In this document: positions 27,795-35,700 of the stretch, piece after piece
Layout of the letters: each line of letters opens with the position of its first letter
How positions within the stretch are numbered: position 1 is the stretch's first letter
Position numbers and translations under genes: made by a program
The notes under the pieces: model-generated
Seen by the model: only the letters and a program-made list of their open reading frames with translations
Told to the model about the DNA's origin: nothing
Databases searched by the model: none
DNA from: Acidimicrobiales bacterium
GTDB taxonomy: Bacteria; Actinomycetota; Acidimicrobiia; Acidimicrobiales; Aldehydirespiratoraceae
Reading direction: 5' to 3'
Assembly: GCA_041394245.1 (NCBI GenBank)
Contig: JAWKIR010000002.1
Span: forward strand, 2,542,001-2,606,000
Length of the DNA stretch: 64,000 nt

Positions 27795-27831
27795 CCGTCT
27801 ACAAGTCGTACGTGGCCGTCTACACGTCGTA
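27795..27831. repeat. Two 16-bp direct repeats, 21-bp period
   Basis: CCGTCTACAAGTCGTA (27795-27810) and CCGTCTACACGTCGTA (27816-27831) differ at one base and start exactly 21 bases apart, two helical turns. They sit in the spacer between the ATPase and GH1-like genes, downstream of both. Function unknown; iteron-like protein binding is one option. Confidence 0.6.
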
Positions 27832-27866
27832 TTTGACCGTCGCCGGTAGGGATGCGGTGGGCACGG

Positions 27867-29075
27867 TCATCTCGCGACGTCGGCGAAGGTCGTCGCGGCC
27901 GGGCGGTGGGTCCGATCGCGACGGAGCAGACCTCTGCGCGCAGTGAAGCCCTTCTTCCACTCGTACCCGTCGATGCCGGCGTCGTGGAAGTAGCCGGCAA
28001 GTCCTTCCTCGGCGGCTTCCTGCACCACTTCGAGACTGCGGCCCACCTGATGGTCGTGCCAGGCGTCGTCGTCGGTCGGGATGCCGTGACCGGCGACCAC
28101 GATGCGATGATCGGGCAGCGCATCGGCGGTCCGGTGGATCGCCTCGGCGAGTTCGCCGGGCTCCGGCACGAACCCGCTTGCGTCCCGACGGCCGTTGCGG
28201 GGCCACGCGTCGATGACGCCTTCGGCGGTCACCCCGATGGGGTGGTCGTGGACGATGCCGACGAAGTCGACGTCGGTCACGAAGGCGGGCACTTCCTTCG
28301 CTGCACGTCCGTCGATCTCGAGCATCCCCGTGGCGTGCGCCCGCAGCCACGAACCCCACAACAGTTCATCCCACCGTCGAGCCGCCTTCTTCGCCTCCGG
28401 AGTGATTCGTCCGTCGTTCTCGGCGAGCGCGTGGACCGGGTCGGCCCGCCATGCGGTCATGACCGGTTGGTCGCCGGAGGCGAGGAGACGCACAGCGTCG
28501 TGCGTCGCGAGCACTGCGCCCTCGGCTGCTTCGCGCATGGACCGGGCATCGATGCGCCCGGGCGGACGGCTTCCCAGGCCGTAGCCGCGTAGCGCCCACC
28601 CGATCGGGTCGTCGATCGGCACGAAGCCGTCGGCGAACTCGTCGAGCGCTTCGGCCACCCGATCGACGTGGCGGGCCCAGAATCGACCACGCGCCGTCGC
28701 GTCGCGATGGCCACCTTCGTCGTCGAGGTACCAGCCGGGAAGCGACGTGTGCTGGAGCGTCAGCCAGTTGCGCAAGCCGGCGTGGCGGGCGGCGGAGAGG
28801 ATGTCGCGATACCGGTCGAGCGCGTCGTTGTCGAGCTTGCCCTCGACCGGCTCGATCCGCGCCCATTCGATGGTGATGCGCCAGTCGGTGCATCCGAGCG
28901 CGGCGAACTGCGCCACGTCGTCCTCGTAGTCGAGATGCAGGCCGTAGCCGTCGGCCGACGAGGGCGCGAGCTTGTCGCGCTCCCACTCCGACCAGTCGGC
29001 TGTCGGGGCCACGCCCTCGGCGGAAACCGACGACGACGTGACCCCCCAGCGGAACTCAGCGGTTGGTGAAGACAC
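27867..29075 (-). CDS. GH1-like protein lacking both catalytic Glu residues
   Basis: A 402-residue cytosolic protein with the GH1 (beta-glucosidase) barrel: FRWGVTSSSVSAEG at the N-terminus matches the family's FxWGxAT motif, followed by CTDWRITIEWARIEP and LTLQHTSLPGWYLD. The acid/base motif NEP reads DDP (Asp156) and the nucleophile motif TENG reads AGHG (Gly329), while the later YEWKKGF matches the family's FEWxxGY. I infer a non-hydrolytic relative or an enzyme with a changed mechanism. It starts at GTG 29075, overlapping the MaoC gene by 20 bases, so it belongs to the TetR-MaoC cluster. Confidence 0.8.
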   Translation of the reverse strand: MSSPTAEFRWGVTSSSVSAEGVAPTADWSEWERDKLAPSSADGYGLHLDYEDDVAQFAALGCTDWRITIEWARIEPVEGKLDNDALDRYRDILSAARHAGLRNWLTLQHTSLPGWYLDDEGGHRDATARGRFWARHVDRVAEALDEFADGFVPIDDPIGWALRGYGLGSRPPGRIDARSMREAAEGAVLATHDAVRLLASGDQPVMTAWRADPVHALAENDGRITPEAKKAARRWDELLWGSWLRAHATGMLEIDGRAAKEVPAFVTDVDFVGIVHDHPIGVTAEGVIDAWPRNGRRDASGFVPEPGELAEAIHRTADALPDHRIVVAGHGIPTDDDAWHDHQVGRSLEVVQEAAEEGLAGYFHDAGIDGYEWKKGFTARRGLLRRDRTHRPAATTFADVAR

Positions 29076-29895
29076 CGGCGTCGAAGACGACTCGATCGCC
29101 GACCCGGGTCTGGAACAACGTCTGATCACCGTCGTTCCACATGTGGACGTCGAGCTGCTCGCCGGGCATGACCGGCGACTTGAACCGCCCACCCATCGAT
29201 CCGAATGCGTCGGGGTCACTGTCGCAGAGGCCGTGGAGCAGGGCCCGCCCGGTGAAGCCGAAGGTGCAGAGGCCGTGCAGGATCGGCTTGTCGAAGCCGG
29301 CCATCGCCGCGAACGACGGGTCGGAGTGGAGCGGGTTGCGGTCGCCGTTGAGGCGGTAGAGCAGCGCCTGGTCGTCGCGGGTCGTGTAGCTGATCACCTG
29401 GTCGGCGTCGCGGTCGGGGAGTTCCCAGGTGCTCGCCTCGCCGCGGTCGCCGCCCCAGCCGCCTTCACCGGAGATGAAGAGCCCGTTGCGGCTGGTCCAC
29501 ATCGGGTTGCCATCGGCATCGGTCACCGTCGACTCGAGGCGTACGAGCGCCGCCTTGCCCTTGTCGAGGATCTCGGCGACGCGGCCCTGACCGGTCGCGG
29601 TGCCCTCGGCGGGGACCGTCTGGTGGATCTCGATGAACTGCTCGCCGTGGAGCAGCGCGGCGAGGTTGAAATCGCCGAACGCCGGCATGCCACCCGAGCC
29701 CATCACGACGACCTGCGTCGGCAGTGCCTTCTGAGGCGTGTCCTTGGTGTTCTCGGTCGTGAACTCCAACTCGAACCCGGTCGGGTCGGTTGCGCCGGCA
29801 CCGACGCCCAGCGCGTAGAGCAGGCTGTCTTTCGACGTCCACCGGATCTCCGACGGCTCACTGGTGTTTCCGACGGCATCTGGATTGATCGGCAT
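29056..29895 (-). CDS. MaoC-family (R)-specific enoyl-CoA hydratase, double hot-dog
   Basis: A 279-residue hydratase 2-type protein: an N-terminal MaoC-like half (about 1-150) without active-site residues and a C-terminal catalytic half with YRLNGDRNPLHSDPSFA, giving the Asp185/His190 pair of the hydratase-2 motif, then GFDKPILHGLCTFG. Size and layout match eukaryotic-type hydratase 2 and mycobacterial HtdX/HtdY/ChsH-like proteins, which hydrate trans-2-enoyl-CoA in fatty-acid or steroid degradation. AGGAG precedes the ATG. Its 3' end overlaps the GH1-like gene; the TetR gene lies 46 bases upstream on the same strand. Confidence 0.92.
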   Translation of the reverse strand: MPINPDAVGNTSEPSEIRWTSKDSLLYALGVGAGATDPTGFELEFTTENTKDTPQKALPTQVVVMGSGGMPAFGDFNLAALLHGEQFIEIHQTVPAEGTATGQGRVAEILDKGKAALVRLESTVTDADGNPMWTSRNGLFISGEGGWGGDRGEASTWELPDRDADQVISYTTRDDQALLYRLNGDRNPLHSDPSFAAMAGFDKPILHGLCTFGFTGRALLHGLCDSDPDAFGSMGGRFKSPVMPGEQLDVHMWNDGDQTLFQTRVGDRVVFDAGVFTNR

Positions 29896-29941
29896 TGCGT
29901 TGTCTCCTGTGGGTGAGATTCGTGGGTAGGGAAATCGTGGG

Positions 29942-30547
29942 TCAGTCGATCGGCGCGGCGAGCGTCGCCATCGCCATGGATGTGATGCGGTCTTCGAGGA
30001 GACCGTCGGGATTCTTCTCGGCGGTGGCCGTGGTGGAGATCAGGCCGATGGCACCGGCGACGAGGATGCGGGCCTGTTCGGCGGTGAGCTCGGTGCGCAC
30101 CGCCCGGAGTTCGTCGATCCACTCGGTGCTCCAGGCCCGGAGCCGCCGCGTCATCGGGGAGCGGCGAGCCGAGGACAGGTGTTTGGCCTCGCTGGTCCAC
30201 ACCGAGATGAGGGCGGAGCGCTCGATCGCGACGCGTGCGTAGGCGCGAACGTAGCCCTCGAGCACCGAGATCGGGCTGCCACCGGTCGCCCGGGCAGTGA
30301 GGTTCGCCTCGTGGACCTCGTCGGCGGCGAGCTGGATCGCCTCGAGCAGGATCTCCTCCTTCGAGGAGAAGTGGCGATAGATCGCCGGCCCGCTGACGTC
30401 GACTGCGCTGCCGATGTCGTCCACACCGGTCGCTGGATAGCCGCGTTCGTGGAAGAGCTCGATCGCCGCTTCGAGGATCAGTTCGCGCCGATTCGACGGC
30501 CGCCGCGTCGGCGAGTCGGACTCGAGGGCACGGGCTGCGTCGGACAT
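29942..30547 (-). CDS. TetR/AcrR-family transcriptional regulator
   Basis: A 201-residue regulator. The N-terminal helix-turn-helix (about residues 20-66) reads RRELILEAAIELFHERGYPATGVDDIGSAVDVSGPAIYRHFSSKEEIL, entirely typical of the family; the C-terminal part is a helical ligand-binding domain with no recognisable ligand class. It heads the minus-strand cluster with MaoC and the GH1-like gene and probably controls it and itself through the palindrome at 30549-30564, which touches the start codon. An acyl-CoA ligand is a reasonable guess given MaoC, but unproven. Confidence 0.92.
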   Translation of the reverse strand: MSDAARALESDSPTRRPSNRRELILEAAIELFHERGYPATGVDDIGSAVDVSGPAIYRHFSSKEEILLEAIQLAADEVHEANLTARATGGSPISVLEGYVRAYARVAIERSALISVWTSEAKHLSSARRSPMTRRLRAWSTEWIDELRAVRTELTAEQARILVAGAIGLISTTATAEKNPDGLLEDRITSMAMATLAAPID

Positions 30548-30548
30548 G

Positions 30549-30564
30549 GTTAGTGAACGTTAAC
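30549..30564. promoter_or_regulatory. TetR-type operator candidate
   Basis: GTTAGTGAACGTTAAC is an imperfect palindrome (GTTA...TAAC outer arms, AACGTT core) two bases upstream of the TetR start codon. Position and AT-rich content in a GC-rich setting suit autoregulation. Confidence 0.5.
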
Positions 30565-30661
30565 AAGCCGACGGTCCGAGGAGCACGTCGACGCCCGTGG
30601 GTCGGTCTGCCCCCGGGCGGCGGGGAGGTGCGGCGAACCCCCGGCGAGTTAGGGTCGGGGC

Positions 30662-32695
30662 ATGGTCCTTCGCCGCCGTCGCCAACGCCGTCAGCCGCCG
30701 CACTTCACCTACTCGCGGTGGGACGGATCGCAGACGGGTTTCCAGGTCGATGCCGACCATCTCTTCGACGAGTTGGCCGACGATCTCCTGTATCACGGCG
30801 ACGTGAACAACGCCCTGCGTCAGATGATGCAGGGCGGGATGATGGACCGCGACGGACGCCAGATGCAGGGCATCCGGGAGATGCTCGACCGACTGCGTGA
30901 GCGTCGTCGCGAGATTCTCGACCAGCACGACCTCGGCGGGGTGTTCGACGAGATCGCCGACGCGCTCCGAGAGGTCGTGGAAGAGGAGCGCCGCGCCCTC
31001 GGCGACATGGTCGAGCAGGCCGCACAGTCCGGCGACCAACGTCGCCAGGAGCTGGCGAGCGATTCGGCGACGATGAAGAACATGGAGCTCGACATGCTCC
31101 CGCCGGACCTCGCCGGCCAGGTGAAGGGACTGCAGAACTACGAGTTCGAGAGCGCCGAGGCCCAACAGAAGTTCGAGGAACTGATGGATCAGTTGCGCGA
31201 ACAGCTGATGCAGCAGCAGCTCGACCAGATGGCCGAGGGTGTCAACAACATGTCGCCGGAAGACCTCCAGCGCATGAAGGACATGATGGCCGAGCTCAAC
31301 AACATGCTCGAGCAGCGTGCCAACGGCGAGGAGCCGGACTTCCAGAAGTTCATGGACGAGTTCGGCGACTTCTTCCCCGAGAATCCCCAGACGCTCGACG
31401 AGCTGCTCGAGGTCATGGCGCAGCGCATGGCCCAGGCCCAACAGATGATGAACTCGATGACGCCCGAGCAGCGTCAGCAGCTCCAGGAGCTGAGCAATCA
31501 GCTGATGGAGGACATGGATCTCAACTTCCAGATGCAGCAGCTCGCCGACAATCTGCGACAGCAGTTCCCGCAGATGGGGTGGGGCCAGTCCTACGACTTC
31601 CAGGGTCAGGACCCGCTCGACATGTCGCAGGCCATGGACATGATGGGCGAGCTGGGCGACATCGATCAGCTCGACAACCTCCTGCGAGGGGCCACCAACC
31701 CCGGAGCACTGGCCGAGGTCGACATCGACCGGGCTCGCGACCTGCTCGGCGACGAGTCGGCCGAATCACTCGAGCGGATGGCCGAGATCGCCCGCATGCT
31801 CGAGGAAGCCGGCCTGATCGAGAACAAGGAGGGCCGTTACGAGCTCACCCCGCGGGCGATCCGCAAGATCGGCAACGGCGCGCTCGAGGAGATCTTCAAG
31901 CACATGTCGGCCGACATGATGGGCAAGCACGAGCTCCACAAGGCCGGTCAGGGCCACGAACGCGAGTACGAGACCAAGTCCTACGAGTACGGCGATCCCT
32001 TCAACCTCCACATCGAGCAGACCCTGCGGAACTCGATCGCTCGCACGGGCGGCGGCACGCCGATCCGGCTGCATCCCGACGACTTCGAGATCGAGCGGAC
32101 CGAACAGCAGGTGCGGTCGGCGACCGTGATCATGCTCGACATCTCGATGTCGATGGCCATGCGCGACAACTTCCTCCCTGCGAAGAAGGTCACGATGGCG
32201 CTCCACTCGCTGATCTCGAGCCAGTACCCGCGCGACTTCCTCGGCATGGTGTCGTTCTCCGAGGTCGCCCGCGAGTTCAACGCTGCGACCCTGCCCGAGC
32301 TGAGCTGGGACTACGTCTACGGCACCAACATGCAGCACAGCTTCCAGATCGCCCGGAAGATGCTCTCGCGCGAGACGGGCACCAAGCAGATCATCATGAT
32401 CACCGATGGCGAACCCACGGCACACATCACGAAGTCGGGCCAGCCCTACTTCAACTATCCGCCGTCACAGGAGACTGTCGACCTGACGCTTGCCGAGGTC
32501 GCCAAGTGCACGCGTGACGACATCCGGATCAACACGTTCGTTCTCGACGTCACGCAGTACCTGCGTCACTTCGTCGAACAGATCTCGCGGATGAACGGTG
32601 GCCGGGCGTTCTTCACGACCAACGAGAATCTCGGCGACTACCTCCTGTACGACTTCGTCGACCACAAGCGGTCGATGGTCCGAGGCAGGCGGTGA
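30662..32695 (+). CDS. VWA-domain protein, partner of the MoxR-type ATPase
   Basis: A 677-residue cytosolic protein. A long Met/Gln/Glu-rich helical region (about 60-330, e.g. MMAELNNMLEQRANGEEPDF) precedes a C-terminal von Willebrand A domain (about 475-670). The metal site is MLDISMSM (DxSxS) with a later MITDGEPTAH. Together with the ATPase at 26300 it forms the bacterial ChlI/ChlD-like or MoxR-VWA pairing, inferred to act as a chaperone-like machine on unknown clients. In mycobacteria the two genes are adjacent; here three minus-strand genes separate them. TAGGGT (30650-30655) lies six bases before the ATG. Confidence 0.9.
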   Translation: MVLRRRRQRRQPPHFTYSRWDGSQTGFQVDADHLFDELADDLLYHGDVNNALRQMMQGGMMDRDGRQMQGIREMLDRLRERRREILDQHDLGGVFDEIADALREVVEEERRALGDMVEQAAQSGDQRRQELASDSATMKNMELDMLPPDLAGQVKGLQNYEFESAEAQQKFEELMDQLREQLMQQQLDQMAEGVNNMSPEDLQRMKDMMAELNNMLEQRANGEEPDFQKFMDEFGDFFPENPQTLDELLEVMAQRMAQAQQMMNSMTPEQRQQLQELSNQLMEDMDLNFQMQQLADNLRQQFPQMGWGQSYDFQGQDPLDMSQAMDMMGELGDIDQLDNLLRGATNPGALAEVDIDRARDLLGDESAESLERMAEIARMLEEAGLIENKEGRYELTPRAIRKIGNGALEEIFKHMSADMMGKHELHKAGQGHEREYETKSYEYGDPFNLHIEQTLRNSIARTGGGTPIRLHPDDFEIERTEQQVRSATVIMLDISMSMAMRDNFLPAKKVTMALHSLISSQYPRDFLGMVSFSEVAREFNAATLPELSWDYVYGTNMQHSFQIARKMLSRETGTKQIIMITDGEPTAHITKSGQPYFNYPPSQETVDLTLAEVAKCTRDDIRINTFVLDVTQYLRHFVEQISRMNGGRAFFTTNENLGDYLLYDFVDHKRSMVRGRR

Positions 32696-32729
32696 CGCCC
32701 TGAACGAGCACGGCAACGATCGTTCCGCG

Positions 32730-35700
32730 GTGTTCCACCGCAACCTCGCGTCGTCGATGAACACGGTCATCGCCCGACTGGCATCGGCCGGCATCGACGA
32801 CTTCGACGAGGTGTTGCTCTCCGTGTTCGCGGAGGTCGGATCCGTCCTCGACGTGTTGGCGATCGGCGAGTCGACCGTCGACGACGCTGGAGTCGGATGG
32901 CGCGACGAGCGGCGCATGACCGCAGACGAGCTCGCCGAGGTGGCGGAGGTCCTGCGGCGGGCCCCGGATGCCGACGGCCCCTTCTCGATGCCGGCGCCCG
33001 GTGGCCGGGTGGTCGTGGCCGCGCCGGCGACGAGCAACGGCTTCTCGCGGTTCACCGGGGTCGTTCTCGCGGAGGGTGTCGAACCGTTGCTCGACGGTGT
33101 GCTGGCGCTCGAGCTGCTCAGCTCGGTTGCCGGTGCCGCTCGCCAGCGAGTGATGGCCGAGCGTGAGCTGCGGGCGAACTTCGAGCTTCAGGGATTCCTG
33201 AGCGATCTCTCGACCCGGGCGGCGGTCGAGGCGGCGGACGAGTCGACGCTCCAGGAGATCCTCGAGGAGGTCCGCGACCACCTCGGGCTGACCTCCGTCT
33301 CGACCCTGATCAGGGACCGTGACCAGTTCGTCCTCGTCGCGACGACCGACTTCCTCGGGACGACCCCGTTCTCCGCCGGCACGCGATCGGCGGCGACCAT
33401 CGCCCATCTGCTCGAGCTGACGAACGCGGGCCACTTCGTGCGCGATCTCGCATCGTTCGACGACGGGCCCGATGCACTCAGCAAGACCTCCGGTGAGGTG
33501 CTGGTCGTGCCTCGTTTCGGCCCCGACGGTGTGGCCGGCATCGTCGTGTTCACCGACGTCGACGGTCGAGAATGGGCCCCGACCTTGATCGATGCCGCGA
33601 AGTCGGTCGCCCGCACCGTGCAGAAGCTCACGATGCGCATCGAGACCGAACGGGTACTCGAGCATCGCCGCTCGCTCGACCGGCTCCTTTCCGACGTGGC
33701 GGCGGTCGCCGCCAAGACCACGATCGACAATCTCGACGAGGTGGTCGCGGAGACGCTACGCATGGCACTCGTCTGCTTCGGCATCCGTGCCGTGAGCATG
33801 TGGGCGACCGGGGCCGAGCACAACGTCCGGATCATGGACCGCCAGACCGATGGGACGTTGAGCCGGTATCCGATCGTCGTTCCGATGTTGCCGGAGGAGC
33901 GGGCCGATCTCGTCGCTCGAGGCCACCGTTTCGTGAAGCTTCGCGATGTCCCGCTCGCCGCACCGCTCGACGCCACAGCGATCGATGGCGACTCGGTCGC
34001 GCTCGTCGTACCGATCGGGCCGGGGCCGACGGGTCTTCTCGTCTTCGAAGACCCTGACCGTTGGTGGTCCGATGAGGACGTGGTCGCGTGTCGCACGCTG
34101 GCCAACCTCGCCGACCAGACGCGCGCCCGACTACACGCCGACGCGCTCATGCGTTCCCGTCTGCGTGACGAGGCGTTCAGCGCGGCGGTCGCGACGGTCT
34201 CGGTCGGCATCGATCTCGAAAATGTCGACGAGCGGCTCGAAGACATCCTGCGTCTGTCGGTGGAGCACTTCGGTCTGGTCGAGGCCTCGATCTGGCGCCA
34301 TTCAGCCGGTCGGCTCGTCTGCCGTTCGTCGGCGCGGTGCGACGGCGAGCCGTTCCCCGTCGGGTCGGAGGTCGCCGTTGCGGATCTCGGGCCGTTGACC
34401 TCGCGGGGCTGGGCGGTGGTCCGACTCGGCGACCTCGACCTGGGCGGATTGACGCGGCTCGACAGCGATGAAGCGCGTGCGCTGATCATCAGCTACCAGG
34501 ACGGCGACGGGGTCGGCGGCGTGTTGGTTCTCACCGATCCGGCAGCCAGGTACTGGGACGAGCAGCAGATCGCCACAGCGCGCGGTGTTGCCGACACCAT
34601 CGGTCATGTCCGCATGCGTCTGCGGGTCGCCCGTCGGCTCGCTCGACAGCAGGCGGTCGACGAGATCCTGGCCGCCGCGTCGCGCGATTTCGTCGACACG
34701 ACGCTCGACGATGCCTCCCAGGCGATCGCGCCGGTGCTCGAGAAGCTCCGTGAGCGGTTCGGCTTGGCCGGAATCAGTCTCTTGCAGCTGCAACATCGGA
34801 CGCTGCGCGTCGAGTGCACCTGCGAGGTGACCGACGACGGTCTGCGGCTTCTCGGCGACACGCTGCCGATTCCGCGTGACCACCCGGCGATCGCCCGCAT
34901 GCTCGACCCGAACCGGCCGGCGGTCTGGCGACTCGGGCAGCTCTTCGATCTCTCGACGACGGCCGACCACTCGGCGGTCGTCATCCCGGCGGTCCGTGGT
35001 CGCGACCTGTTGATCGTGGTCGCTGCGCACCGAAAGGGGGCCGGCTTCGATGCCCAGACGATCGGCGCCCTCAGCTCACTGACCGGTCTGCTCGAGCAGT
35101 TGCGGCGGCGGCTGCTCTTGGAGACCCACGCCCGCCGCCGGGCCGAAGCGGATCAGCTCGTGGCCGAGATCGCTCGGCGTTTCGTCGAGCAGCCGCCCGA
35201 TGACCACGAGACCGTCGTCGACGAGGCCCTGGCCCGGATCGGCAGGTTCTTCGCGTTACGGGCGGTTGCGCAACTGACCTTCGCCGGCGACGAGGTTGCC
35301 ACCTGCGACCGGTGCTGGACCAGTTCCGACGCCGATGACCGGAGTCTCGAGGCCCTGCGCACACTCGCGGCCGATGACCCGGTCATGCAGCTCATCCGGG
35401 ATGTCGACGAAGGGGCGGTCGTCGAGATCGGCGCCCGCGCGCCACTGCCGGATCTGCGGTCGAACACGTTGACGGCTCATCGAGTCCGCCGTGAGGTCGC
35501 GGGCTCCACCAGCCTGATCACCCTGTCGACGCGCGCCCCGCATCTCATCCCCGATCTCGACATCCAACAGGACGTCCTCGCCCGCGTCGCACCACTCATG
35601 GAGCAGCTCGCTCGCCGGGCCGAAGCCGACCTGGCGGTGTCGCGCCGGCTGCGCCACGAGGATCTGCTCCGTCGCTTCGCGACCCGCATGGTGACCACCA

